The notes beneath the pieces were generated by a model. It was not told the DNA's origin and did no database searches. It saw nothing but the letters and a program-made list of their open reading frames with translations. A DNA stretch of 64,000 nt from VYFG01 sp965248685 (GTDB lineage Bacteria > Pseudomonadota > Gammaproteobacteria > Arenicellales > Poriferihabitantaceae), in assembly GCA_965248685.1 (NCBI GenBank), contig CBDFKC010000003.1:1550001-1614000 (forward strand), in the 5' to 3' direction. Shown here piece by piece: positions 1 through 7,660 of the stretch (position 1 is its first letter; each line of letters begins with the position of its first letter). The position numbers were made by a program, and so were the translations under genes.

Positions 1-57
1 GCAAATGCTGTTCATTCTCGATTTCATTGTTTGTAATAGTAGGAGGATATAAGAATT

Positions 58-534
58 ATGAAAATTATTGTGGCTGATGACGATAGGGAATTTTGTGAGT
101 CGCTTCGAAAATGGCATTTACAGTTTGCGAAAAGAGATTGCACCCATAGTTTGGAAATATTCCATGGAAGTAGCAGCCTAATTGATTACCTTAACGCTCT
201 AATTGCTAATACCAATAGTTGGTCCAATACTAATCCCTGTAACAATTTTGTTGTATTGTTAGATCTAGATATTGATGGGAGCCCTGAGGGAGGTATAGAT
301 ATACTAAAAAAGATAAGGGGTGACTTAAAAGGACCGGGAAAAAATATTCCAATTGTTATGTACTCAAATACCAACGAAGAAAGCGAGATTAATAAGTGTT
401 ACGAAGCTTGCGCAAATAGCTATGTATGGAAAGGATATAAAGATCAAAAAGCCACTTTCCTTAAGATAATGAAGTTTTGGGCGCACGCAGCTATGTACCC
501 AAAGTACAATCGATTGTTGATGAGCAACAAATGA
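58..534 (+). CDS. Stand-alone response-regulator receiver protein
   Basis: A 158-residue protein consisting of one CheY-like receiver domain. The acidic pocket is in VADDDREF near the N-terminus, the phospho-acceptor Asp is in LLDLDIDG, the switch Ser/Thr is in VMYSNTN, and the conserved Lys is in YVWKG. There is no output domain, so it probably relays phosphate or acts by protein contact. AGGAGG at 41-46 precedes the ATG by 11 bases. Its stop overlaps the next ATG (ATGA at 531-534), so it is translationally coupled to a second receiver protein. The convergent histidine-kinase-type protein at 2720-3802 is the natural phosphodonor, by inference. The DNA is AT-rich compared with most of the window. 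Confidence 0.88.
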   Translation: MKIIVADDDREFCESLRKWHLQFAKRDCTHSLEIFHGSSSLIDYLNALIANTNSWSNTNPCNNFVVLLDLDIDGSPEGGIDILKKIRGDLKGPGKNIPIVMYSNTNEESEINKCYEACANSYVWKGYKDQKATFLKIMKFWAHAAMYPKYNRLLMSNK

Positions 535-1661
535 AAACCAGAAAATTGCTAGTTGTAGACGACGATAGTGAATTTTTACATAGCATGCAACGATTTACTC
601 AGTCTAGATTTGCGAAGAGTTCCGTTAATAAGATCGCCCTTACTTCATGTCGTACATATGACCAAGGAATGGACATTCTTCGCTCTGATTCAGATTTCGA
701 TATAGCTCTCATTGACTTTAATTTGGGCGGATCAAAAAATGGAATAGAGTGGATTATTGAAGCAAAAGACGAGGGATTCATTAAGCCCTGCGTATTGATA
801 TCAAACAGTAGTCTGGATGACATAGTCGACAAAAAAGACATTGTGGAAACGATATTAAATTATAATATTAGAAATATTTTGGTAAAAGAGCAAATTCGAA
901 CGGCTTCTATGCTCTTTTACGAAATTGATAGACAGTTTCAGGATCAACAATTTGCACTCGATGCGTTATTGGAAAACTGCGCCGAGAATCTTCTGACTAG
1001 CAAAAATAGAACGTATAGGGCGCTTGAATTGTTCGCATCATCTTTTGAAATAGTGGAGAGTTACATCGACAAAAAAGACGAGTCAGTGCTACAAAATACT
1101 ATAATGCATTGTAGAAATATTATTTGGGCCCTACAACTCGGTTTTGCAGAAAATTATAAACTAGACAAATGTATTGCAGAAATTGAGGAATCTCGTACAA
1201 ATAATCTAGATGAAATGATTCCCAAGGTGGCAGGCCGAAGAAGGCTTGTCGAAATTATTGTTAAACTAGAGAATGAAATTGTCGCCTCCGATAGTAGCAA
1301 ATCAAATAGAAAATATATTGAAGTACTAGAGAGTAGATTACGCAAGGGAGATTTCTATCCTAATACTATAGTTATAATTTTGGATAGCGCCTGCAAAAAG
1401 CTTGCTCAATCCAATAAGCACAGTACTGGAACTCAAATAGTTAATCATTTTTCAGGTGTATTTAAAGATAAAAGAGATTTTTACTCAGCGGCGAAATTGG
1501 AGTTAAACACGTCCAAACATTTATTTGCTTGCGGATATAAATCCGAGGCATTGCAATTTATCAGAGCAGCGGGCGAAAGCGCCGCTGCTACAAAGGATGA
1601 ATCCTTTGACCATAAAATAAAAAATGAAATAGTGGGCTTTGTTAAATGTCACCAGGAGTAG
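531..1661 (+). CDS. Receiver domain with long helical C-terminal region
   Basis: A 376-residue protein starting at the ATG that overlaps the upstream stop; an earlier in-frame ATG at 477 lies inside the first receiver gene and is less likely. Residues about 1-130 form a receiver domain: VVDDDSEF acidic pocket, phospho-acceptor Asp in LIDFNLGG, ISNSS switch, Lys in ILVKE. The remaining roughly 240 residues are predicted from composition to be helical. The last 50 (SAAKLELNTSKHLF, SEALQFIRAAGE) read like a TPR-type helical pair. I do not recognise the C-terminal domain. It is flanked by another receiver protein and a nucleoside phosphorylase, so a role in controlling the phosphorylase is plausible but inferred. 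Confidence 0.85.
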   Translation: MKTRKLLVVDDDSEFLHSMQRFTQSRFAKSSVNKIALTSCRTYDQGMDILRSDSDFDIALIDFNLGGSKNGIEWIIEAKDEGFIKPCVLISNSSLDDIVDKKDIVETILNYNIRNILVKEQIRTASMLFYEIDRQFQDQQFALDALLENCAENLLTSKNRTYRALELFASSFEIVESYIDKKDESVLQNTIMHCRNIIWALQLGFAENYKLDKCIAEIEESRTNNLDEMIPKVAGRRRLVEIIVKLENEIVASDSSKSNRKYIEVLESRLRKGDFYPNTIVIILDSACKKLAQSNKHSTGTQIVNHFSGVFKDKRDFYSAAKLELNTSKHLFACGYKSEALQFIRAAGESAAATKDESFDHKIKNEIVGFVKCHQE

Positions 1662-1665
1662 TGAA

Positions 1666-2745
1666 TTGAATACGAATTTAAGCGCAGAGCTGATTAAAGA
1701 ACTAGAAAACGAAGTGATAAAAAAATCTGAAGAGTTTGTAACCAAAACTTGGAGGCAATTAATCGATGCTGCGATCCAAGATAACTCTAAGTATAGATAT
1801 GGGATAATTACTGCATTGCCAAAAGAGCATGCAGCGGTAGTTGCTGCTTTTGGCGGCGAATCACTTTCATTGCCTCAGCCTACCAAAATTCCTCTTAATA
1901 TTTCGATCGTTGAATGCGAATCAATCAATACAGGGGAAGCCGTTCAAGTAGTGCTGGCTCAGTGTATTCGCATGGGAAATAATTCTGCGGCTGTTACAGC
2001 ATCAATATTATTGAGTGCATTTCCTAATCTTGAATGGATAATCTTGTCTGGGATAGCTGGCGGTATGCCGCATGCGAAAAAGAAAGGCCGTAACTATAGT
2101 GGTGTTGACTTTTCAGATCACGTTAGACTAGGAGACATAGTTGTTAGCAAGGAAGCAGTGCTTCAATATGATTTGGTAAAAGCCAGTATTAATTGGCATG
2201 AAAATCGTTCTAAACCGTGTCAACCAGATCCAGGGTTGCTACAAATTATTGATAATATAGAATCAAATTATTTGTTGAATCGGTGCAATCCAAATTTTAA
2301 GCCAAGATGGGAATCCCATCTTGAAGATATTATTTTGAAGCTGGGCTGTAACAGACCTAGCGGTAAAAAAGATGTTATCTATTCTTATAAGAACACTAAG
2401 ACTGGATTCAAGCAGTTAAAAACTGAAAAACTTGTTCATCCAAATAATCAAAAAAACCGCACTCCTGGTAAACCTTTACTTCATTATGGCACCGTCGGGT
2501 CGGCAAATATTTTACTGAAAGATCCAGTAGAAAGGGATTGTCTTAGAGAAGAATATAACTTTAGAGCGATAGAAATGGAGGGAAGTGGTGTTGCTGATGC
2601 AGCCTGGTCATTTAGAACTGGATATTTAGTGGTAAGAGGTATATGCGACTATTGCGATATGAATAAGAACAAAGAATGGCAAGATTATGCGGCCGCTGTT
2701 GCAGCAGCATTTACTAGAACTATTTGCGAGCAAGTTCCCGAGTAA
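1666..2745 (+). CDS. Nucleoside phosphorylase-superfamily protein (likely effector)
   Basis: About 359 residues. I place the start at TTG 1666, because AGGAG (1654-1658) lies 7 bases upstream; an in-frame TTG at 1639 lies inside the previous gene. Residues about 1-40 are helical. The rest is a PNP_UDP_1/MTA-SAH nucleosidase fold: YGIITALPKEH with the N-terminal Glu, ILSGIAGGMPH, RLGDIVVS, the nucleoside-binding AIEMEGSGVADAAW, and VVRGICDYCD with the catalytic-type Asp. The family cleaves or phosphorolyses N-glycosidic bonds of nucleosides. Here the enzyme follows two receiver genes and lies away from purine-salvage genes, so it looks like a regulated effector. Its 3' end overlaps the convergent kinase gene by 26 bases. 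Substrate unknown. Confidence 0.85.
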   Translation: MNTNLSAELIKELENEVIKKSEEFVTKTWRQLIDAAIQDNSKYRYGIITALPKEHAAVVAAFGGESLSLPQPTKIPLNISIVECESINTGEAVQVVLAQCIRMGNNSAAVTASILLSAFPNLEWIILSGIAGGMPHAKKKGRNYSGVDFSDHVRLGDIVVSKEAVLQYDLVKASINWHENRSKPCQPDPGLLQIIDNIESNYLLNRCNPNFKPRWESHLEDIILKLGCNRPSGKKDVIYSYKNTKTGFKQLKTEKLVHPNNQKNRTPGKPLLHYGTVGSANILLKDPVERDCLREEYNFRAIEMEGSGVADAAWSFRTGYLVVRGICDYCDMNKNKEWQDYAAAVAAAFTRTICEQVPE

Positions 2746-3802
2746 TAATTAGATCTCTATCAATGCCATATGTTGCTTTAGTTGGCAATACTGTAACGAA
2801 GTTTGTCGATCGTGGGTTGCCGTGATCATAGAAAAGGTAACCTCGGTGCATCATTGCGATTAATCTTGCTACGGAAAGTCCAATTCCTGTTCCATAAGGT
2901 TCGCTATCAGTTGTGTCCGATTCGGGTTCGTAAGATTTGTAAAGCTTAAAAATGTTTTCAATTAACTCATGCTTAATCCCGGGTCCATTATCAATTACGC
3001 AGATTTCAACCCATTCACCACGAGCTTCTAACTCACCAAGATAAAAAGGATACTTATTTCTCAATCGGTTGTATGAATAGTGAGCTAAGGAAAGTTTAAC
3101 ACGCGGATTCTTATTGAATCTTGCAAATCTAACGGCATTGGAAATGAGATTCTGGAGTAACAAAAATATTTGCTCTTCACTTCCCTTTGTTTCCGCATTG
3201 CCAGAAATTCTGATCGACTTTATCGATGTGTTTCGATGATAGTCTTTTGTGCTAGAAGCGGCCCTATTTCCAATTTGGTAAAGATCAATCATTTGCGCCG
3301 TTGGGACCTTTACAAAATTAAAGAGAGAAATTAGCCCCTGAAATTGCAATGTAATCCTTTCCGCTCTATTTTTAATATTAATGCACAATTGAATTATTTC
3401 GCGATCACCTGTTTCGACTGTAAGAGCCATTAATTTTATACTGAATGTATTTAGATTATTTATTGAGCGATTAATTACGCTTACAATGTCATCGGTAATA
3501 ATATTTTCATATCGCTTATTTGACTTTACAAGACTTTTAAATTTCTCTAGAGAAATTAGGGTTCTCATTCTTTCAGTATCTATGTTTTGTAGTAGAGATG
3601 CGTAAGTGGTGAAAGAAATTTTTAGCTTACTCCTTTTCGATGGATTATCGTCAAAATAGTCCACTAAATCTCCTAGATACCTTCCCAAAGCTGTCGCGGG
3701 TTGCCTTAAGTCATGTTGAAGTGCTAGACCTGAGATGTGTTTTATGTAACCTTCTATTTCCGTAGTCGAATCAGGCGTTAGATTTGATGAATAGTTTGAC
3801 AT
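2720..3802 (-). CDS. Soluble histidine-kinase-type ATPase
   Basis: A 360-residue protein with no membrane segment and no recognisable sensor domain. The H box is LALQHDLRQPATALG (His30), a central helical region follows, and then a complete HATPase_c domain: NLISNAVRFAR (N box), CVIDNGPGIKHEL (G1), GTGIGLSVARLIA (G2). It should autophosphorylate on His30 and feed the receiver proteins at 58-1661, on the opposite strand; that pairing is inferred. A transposon-end repeat begins at 3829, so only about 26 bp of native sequence is left upstream of the ATG. No convincing ribosome binding site is visible there. Expression may depend on the inserted DNA or may be lost. Confidence 0.87.
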   Translation of the reverse strand: MSNYSSNLTPDSTTEIEGYIKHISGLALQHDLRQPATALGRYLGDLVDYFDDNPSKRSKLKISFTTYASLLQNIDTERMRTLISLEKFKSLVKSNKRYENIITDDIVSVINRSINNLNTFSIKLMALTVETGDREIIQLCINIKNRAERITLQFQGLISLFNFVKVPTAQMIDLYQIGNRAASSTKDYHRNTSIKSIRISGNAETKGSEEQIFLLLQNLISNAVRFARFNKNPRVKLSLAHYSYNRLRNKYPFYLGELEARGEWVEICVIDNGPGIKHELIENIFKLYKSYEPESDTTDSEPYGTGIGLSVARLIAMMHRGYLFYDHGNPRSTNFVTVLPTKATYGIDRDLIITRELARK

Positions 3803-3824
3803 TATTTAAAGTAAACACGAAATT

Positions 3825-3828
3825 CAAG
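3825..3828. other. CAAG tetranucleotide abutting IS91-like end
   Basis: CAAG (CTTG on the other strand) directly abuts the start of the first transposon-end repeat. IS91-type elements are known to insert next to GAAC or CAAG at the origin end, so this fits a target site. The interrupted second copy of the end is preceded by CTAC, which does not fit the rule. Confidence 0.5.
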
Positions 3829-3993
3829 TGTATAAGTAGGATAAACACCCTTTTCCCCGAATTCAAGAAGTATTGATTGAACCCAAAACCCTGCTGTTTT
3901 CCTCCAATCTGAGAGTGACCACGCTTATTACACTCACATTGCTTTGTAATTCACCAGACTCCATCAAATCCACCCGCTTTTTTGGCAAGTCCC
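3829..3993 (-). repeat. IS91-like element end, copy 1
   Basis: About 165 bp nearly identical to the sequence at 4585-4603 joined to 7435-7580. Both begin GTG(T/C)ATAAGTAGGATAAAC and run to GGCAAGTCCC with scattered mismatches. In the second copy this stretch lies immediately 3' of an IS91-type transposase fragment, so I read it as the origin-side end of an IS91-like rolling-circle element. No transposase sequence remains in this copy. Small reading frames inside it are not credible genes. Confidence 0.7.
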
Positions 3994-4120
3994 GCTTTGC
4001 GTACTTTCGTGAATTCAGTAGCCTGATGTGGTCGATACGAAGTAAGCGCCGAGTGAACGGCATACTACCCTAAGGATCGAGACCGTTTTATCGTTACCAT
4101 TTTAATAAAGGAAACGACGA

Positions 4121-4415
4121 TGACGAGAAGAACCAAGGCCCAGTGGCAAGCATTGATTCAAAAACAACAATCGAGTGGACTGATCGCAGTAGAATTTTGC
4201 CATCGCGAGGGAGTTGATGCAAAGTACTTTAGTCTGCGTAAGTAGCAACTTAGTCAAGTGGCTAGCGAGTTTGCTAAAGTTGCCCCGTCGTTAAGTAAAC
4301 AAGCTATGTCTGCGGCAAGTGGTATTAAACTTCGTGTGATTGAAGTTGAGTTACCCTGGTTAGAAAGCAGTGAATCTGAGACGCTGCCATTGCTACTGGG
4401 TCGATTGCTCAGTTG
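4121..4415 (+). pseudogene. tnpA: IS66 TnpA (OrfA) relic with internal stop
   Basis: The frame starts MTRRTKAQWQALIQKQQSSG and matches the intact TnpA at 7040-7348 throughout, including EFC..GVDAKYFSLRK. An in-frame TAG follows FSLRK where the intact copy has Lys. The frame then continues QLSQVASEF to LLLGRLLS and a natural stop. The product would be truncated at about 36 residues, so it is inactive. GGAAACGACG precedes the ATG as a plausible ribosome binding site. Confidence 0.85.
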
Positions 4416-4584
4416 AACTGGTTCAGTGAATTGCCGGTAGTCTATTTACACCGGCAGCCAGTCGATTTCCGTAAAGCGATCAATGGTCTTTGTGTGTTGG
4501 TGGAACAAGAGATGACGATGAGTCCCTATGATGAGAGTTTGTTTGTCTTTTGTAATCGGGGTCGAGACAAGCTAAAGATTCTAC
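4415..4584 (+). pseudogene. tnpB: IS66 TnpB (Orf2) relic, C-terminally truncated
   Basis: Reads WFSELPVVYLHRQPVDFRKA, then INGLCVLVEQEM and ESLFVFCNRGRDKLKIL, parallel to the intact TnpB at 6687-7043. Coding similarity ends at KIL, where the intact protein continues HWDKTGF. The second IS91-like end begins exactly there (4585). About half of the protein is left. Confidence 0.85.
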
Positions 4585-4603
4585 GTGCATAAGTAGGATA
4601 AAC
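4585..4603 (-). repeat. IS91-like element end, copy 2, distal piece
   Basis: GTGCATAAGTAGGATAAAC is the first 19 bases of the same end repeat as at 3829. It continues at 7435 after an IS66 insertion. The last 8 bases (GGATAAAC) are the target duplication of that insertion. Confidence 0.75.
4596..4603. repeat. 8-bp target duplication of IS66, left copy
   Basis: GGATAAAC lies immediately outside the left inverted repeat of the IS66 element and is repeated exactly at 7427-7434. Eight base pairs is the normal target duplication of the IS66 family. Confidence 0.93.
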
Positions 4604-4707
4604 GTAAGCGCCTAATAAACGCCCCTCTTGATATCTTCAACTTTACCCTCAACAAACCAGCATCACTTAATTCAAGAGGCAGTAGCCACCGATCTATTTC
4701 CACCGTT

Positions 4708-5058
4708 CTACTTTTTCTTTCGGTTTTTCCGTTTCTTATTTTTATTGTTATTCTGGTTCCTCGGCCTAACCTGCACTTCCTTGATTTCCTTGACTTCCGT
4801 GAGTAATAGCGGGCTCACATTCCAGCGCCGCCCCTCATCACTCACCACACCAACTGTCTTTTGGTTGAACTTCACTATCGTCCCAAACTGTTTGCCCCGA
4901 TTTGAATCGAAGCTCACCTTTGCACCCATCCCAAGAGCAACCATCTTCTCATGTGCATGTAGCATTTCCAGCACATTCAACCGGTCTACTATCACATGGT
5001 GCAGAGACAACAACTCGTCATAATTCAACCAATCTACACTGATCTGTTTGTTATTCAT
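4708..5058 (-). CDS. IS66 passenger protein with KOW/SH3-like core and basic tail
   Basis: A 116-residue protein whose ATG at 5058 overlaps the last codons of tnpC by 8 bases, so it is translationally coupled; an in-frame ATG further upstream lies inside tnpC. Residues about 10-45 are helical (YDELLSLHHVIVDRLNVLEML). A small beta-type stretch follows (AKVSFDSNRGKQFGTIVKFN, then TVGVVSDEGRRWNVSPLLL), resembling KOW/SH3-type nucleic-acid-binding modules. The tail is almost entirely Asn, Lys and Arg. Binding to DNA or RNA is plausible but inferred. Most IS66 elements carry only tnpA, tnpB and tnpC, so this is an accessory gene. Function unknown. Confidence 0.7.
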   Translation of the reverse strand: MNNKQISVDWLNYDELLSLHHVIVDRLNVLEMLHAHEKMVALGMGAKVSFDSNRGKQFGTIVKFNQKTVGVVSDEGRRWNVSPLLLTEVKEIKEVQVRPRNQNNNKNKKRKNRKKK

Positions 5059-6652
5059 CCCGATATGGCAGTAGCCTATCCACATCGTCATAATCAACGA
5101 TATTCGGTATCCTGGTAAATACCTGTTTTAGATATCCGTAGGGTTCAAGCCCGTTGGCTTTCGCCGTTTCAATCAAACTGTAAAGATTAGCACTGGCCTT
5201 CGCACCCTCTACACTGGCCGAGAAGAGCCAATTTTTACGGCCAATGGCGAACGGTCTGATCGCATTCTCTACTGGATTGTTATCTATCGGATAACGGCCA
5301 TCATCCAGATAGCCAACTAACCTCGGCCATTGCTGATCCAGATAATGGAGCGCACGGCCCAATGCTGTTTTCGGCGCCACTTTGGGTCGGATCTCACCCA
5401 GCCAGACTTTTAGTTGATCAATCACAGGTCGAGATTGTGCCTGCCGGGTCGCATAACGGATATCGGGTGTGACGTCGATCAAGGTCTTTTCAACGGCGTA
5501 CAACTTCGCAATCAATCTGATCGCATAGTGCGCTTGCGTCTGTTTCTTCGTGCTGGCTTTATTGGCCTCAACAAACTTCCGCCTCGCATGCACCCAGCAA
5601 CCCAATCTTGTAATTGACTGTTCTCGACAGACCGCACCATAGCCTTCGTACCCATCCACCATCAACGCGCCCTGATACCCCGCCAACAAGCGCTTAGGCA
5701 CCGTACTGCTTCGACTCGGATCATAGTCAAACAAGACGAGTCGGTTTCCCGGGGGCCCCACGCATCTCACCCACATATAAGACTTCGATTGTGGCCGTTT
5801 GCCTGGCTCAATGAGTACCTGTACCGGGCTTTCATCCATATGCAGGTACGCTGACTCCAGTAGGCGTTCTTCCATCCGGTTGATCAGTGGCTGAATCAAT
5901 TGACCACACTTCACCATCCAGTTGGCTAACGTCGTCCGGTCCATTTCAATACCAAACCGACTCAAGATCATGCTTTGTCGATACAGCGGCAGACTATCCG
6001 CATATTTGGCCACAGCGATATAAGCTAATAAACCACTGCTGGCCTGGCTTTTTTCGATGGGTTGTTTCGGCTTTGAGGCGGTCTTTAAATAACCATCACA
6101 ACAAGGGCAGGCATACTGCTTACGGATATGCCGAATCACCTGGATCTGCATCGGGATGACATCCAATTGCTCCGAGACTTTCTCGGCGATTTCCCGCAAC
6201 GCATAACCGTCATGCGGACAAACTTTTTCTTCATCACTCAGGTCGTGAATCACAGTAAGGCGGGGTAAGTCTTCCGGTAAGGGCCTACGTCCACCGCGTC
6301 GTTTTTGATGTGCGGGAACAGTGATTAGTTCGTTATTCTGATCTGCTGAATCGTCAGTGTCAGCATTCGAGATGGTCTGCACTTGTTCTGACTCATTAAA
6401 CAAGAAGATCTCGTCCTGTAATCCACGCATCGATTCTGAGGTTGCCGCAAACTTGCGGTTGCGCGCCAGAATCAAGGCTTCCTTGAGTTCTTCGATAAAC
6501 GTGTCTTTCTGATGGATCGTGATTTCGTGCTGACTAATCGCCGCGTCTTTACGACGTAGTGTCGTTTCCTTGTCCAGTAGTTGCTGGCGAATACTGGACA
6601 ACTCCCCCTCGATTCGGGCATTTTCCTGTTCCAATTCTAACCGCGTTTTCAT
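5051..6652 (-). CDS. tnpC: IS66 transposase TnpC
   Basis: A 533-residue DDE transposase. The N-terminal 60 residues form a coiled coil (QENARIEGELSSIRQQLLDK). A zinc-binding region follows, with CPHDGYALREIAEKV and YACPCC. The catalytic core has Asp in LHMDESPVQVL, Asp in ALMVDGYEGYGAV and Glu in DNNPVENAIRPFAIG. The usual C-terminal segment IETAKANGLEPYGYLKQVF is present. Length and motif order match full-size IS66 TnpC, and no frameshift or stop is seen. It lies 34 bp after tnpB and overlaps the passenger gene downstream. Confidence 0.96.
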   Translation of the reverse strand: MKTRLELEQENARIEGELSSIRQQLLDKETTLRRKDAAISQHEITIHQKDTFIEELKEALILARNRKFAATSESMRGLQDEIFLFNESEQVQTISNADTDDSADQNNELITVPAHQKRRGGRRPLPEDLPRLTVIHDLSDEEKVCPHDGYALREIAEKVSEQLDVIPMQIQVIRHIRKQYACPCCDGYLKTASKPKQPIEKSQASSGLLAYIAVAKYADSLPLYRQSMILSRFGIEMDRTTLANWMVKCGQLIQPLINRMEERLLESAYLHMDESPVQVLIEPGKRPQSKSYMWVRCVGPPGNRLVLFDYDPSRSSTVPKRLLAGYQGALMVDGYEGYGAVCREQSITRLGCWVHARRKFVEANKASTKKQTQAHYAIRLIAKLYAVEKTLIDVTPDIRYATRQAQSRPVIDQLKVWLGEIRPKVAPKTALGRALHYLDQQWPRLVGYLDDGRYPIDNNPVENAIRPFAIGRKNWLFSASVEGAKASANLYSLIETAKANGLEPYGYLKQVFTRIPNIVDYDDVDRLLPYRDE

Positions 6653-6686
6653 GGCTTGGATTATACCAAACCTGCTTCATTACTCC

Positions 6687-7043
6687 TCAAGTAATAGACT
6701 GATAATGCAGCGTTTTGTGTGGCTTTTGCGGAGATATCGCTAACCCCGTTAACAACCAGTGAAGTGACTGTTGGTTAACCTGAATCACTTCAGAAGAATC
6801 ATTCAGTGGCCACTTGAATTTTTCTTGTTCAAGTCGTTTGTACCAAAGCACAAACCCTGTCTTGTCCCAGTGTAGTATTTTTAACTTGTCTCGATTGCGA
6901 TTGCAAAAAACAAACAGGCTCTCATTGAAAGGACTCATCCCCATCTCTTGCTCTACTAAAACACAGAGGCCGTTGATGGCTTTGCGAAAGTCTACTGGTC
7001 GTCGGTGTAGGTACACCGCAGGCAGGTCGTTGAACCACTTCAC
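6687..7043 (-). CDS. tnpB: IS66 accessory protein TnpB (Orf2)
   Basis: A 118-residue IS66 Orf2 protein: WFNDLPAVYLHRRPVDFRKA, then SLFVFCNRNRDKLKILHWD and TGFVLWYKRLEQEKFKWP, all family hallmarks. It is required with TnpA for transposition of IS66-type elements, though its biochemical role is unclear. Its start overlaps the tnpA stop by 4 bases. It is full length, unlike the relic at 4415-4584. Confidence 0.95.
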   Translation of the reverse strand: MKWFNDLPAVYLHRRPVDFRKAINGLCVLVEQEMGMSPFNESLFVFCNRNRDKLKILHWDKTGFVLWYKRLEQEKFKWPLNDSSEVIQVNQQSLHWLLTGLAISPQKPHKTLHYQSIT

Positions 7044-7348
7044 CGTAACAATTTATCGAGCAACAAGGTCAAGGTATCGGATTGGCTATCCACGCACATC
7101 GGAAGCTCAACTTCGGTGACGCGCAACTTAATCGAATTGCAATTCAGAGGCGAATCAGTTGTGACTGTAGGCGTAAGTTGAATAAATCGATCAGAAGGCT
7201 GCCCAGGAATTTGACCCAATTGCTTCTTGCGCAGACTAAAATACTTCGCGTTCACATCGTGACGGCTGCAGAACTCTGCGGCGGTTAGACCGCTTGAGGA
7301 TTGTTGATCTATCAGATCCCGCCATTGGGATTTCGTTCTTCTGGTCAT
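7040..7348 (-). CDS. tnpA: IS66 TnpA (OrfA), HTH protein
   Basis: A 102-residue helix-turn-helix protein, first gene of the IS66 element. I use the ATG at 7348 (MTRRTKSQWRDLIDQQ) because the relic at 4121 starts at the equivalent ATG; a start at 7375 would add nine residues. The HTH region is SGLTAAEFCSRHDVNAKYFS, typical of IS66/IS3-type OrfA proteins. It overlaps tnpB by 4 bases. Confidence 0.92.
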   Translation of the reverse strand: MTRRTKSQWRDLIDQQSSSGLTAAEFCSRHDVNAKYFSLRKKQLGQIPGQPSDRFIQLTPTVTTDSPLNCNSIKLRVTEVELPMCVDSQSDTLTLLLDKLLR

Positions 7349-7426
7349 CGATATTTCCGGGAGTGAAAACCCCACGATAAAGGCTTTCTGATCGGCCCGA
7401 TAGAACGCACTTTATTAGGCGCTTAC

Positions 7427-7434
7427 GGATAAAC
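7427..7434. repeat. 8-bp target duplication of IS66, right copy
   Basis: GGATAAAC directly follows the right inverted repeat and is an exact copy of 4596-4603. Removing the IS66 and one copy restores a continuous IS91-like end like that at 3829. Confidence 0.93.
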
Positions 7435-7580
7435 ACCCTTTTCCCGAAATCAAAAAGTATTGTTTGACCCCAAAACCCTGCTGTTTTCCTCCAATCTGGG
7501 AGTGACCACGCTTATTACACTCACATTGCTTTGTAATGCGCCAGACTCCATCAAATCCACCCACTTTTTTGGCAAGTCCC
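7435..7580 (-). repeat. IS91-like element end, copy 2, proximal piece
   Basis: Continues the end repeat interrupted at 4603. It runs ACCCTTTTCCCGAAATC to GGCAAGTCCC and closely matches 3848-3993. On the minus strand it lies just downstream of the transposase fragment at 7661-7942, where the origin end of IS91-like elements lies. Overlapping small reading frames of 65-80 codons look spurious. Confidence 0.7.
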
Positions 7581-7660
7581 TGTATCTTAACAAGCCGGAC
7601 ACCTGCTGTAGTATGCAGCATTTTGAAAACTGTGGTTTTCGCATCACGGACCATCAGAAC

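Larger units (their letters stand above)
4042..4584 (+). mobile_element. Decayed IS66-family element, left part only
   Basis: It begins with GTAAGCGCCGAGTG, an IS66-type terminal inverted repeat, at 4042. It contains a broken tnpA (4121-4415) and the first part of tnpB. At 4585 the tnpB frame runs straight into the second IS91-like end, so the rest of tnpB, all of tnpC and the right end are missing. It is oriented opposite to the intact IS66 at 4604-7426 and is a related but different element. Confidence 0.8.
4604..7426 (-). mobile_element. Complete IS66-family insertion sequence (2823 bp)
   Basis: Bounded by inverted repeats GTAAGCGCCTAATAAA (4604) and its complement ending at 7426, with an exact GGATAAAC duplication on both sides. 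It carries tnpA, tnpB, tnpC and a fourth passenger frame, all on the minus strand and tightly packed. All three transposition genes read through, and size and arrangement are typical of the family, so it may be active or recently inserted. It interrupts the end of an IS91-like element. Confidence 0.95.

Noticed and set aside
3863..4073. Paired 66-codon frames on opposite strands
   Set aside because: They cover the first IS91-like end and the left end of the IS66 relic; no coding evidence.
4628..5023. 131-codon plus-strand frame rich in Phe and Leu
   Set aside because: It is the antisense shadow of the IS66 passenger gene with its Lys/Asn-rich tail.
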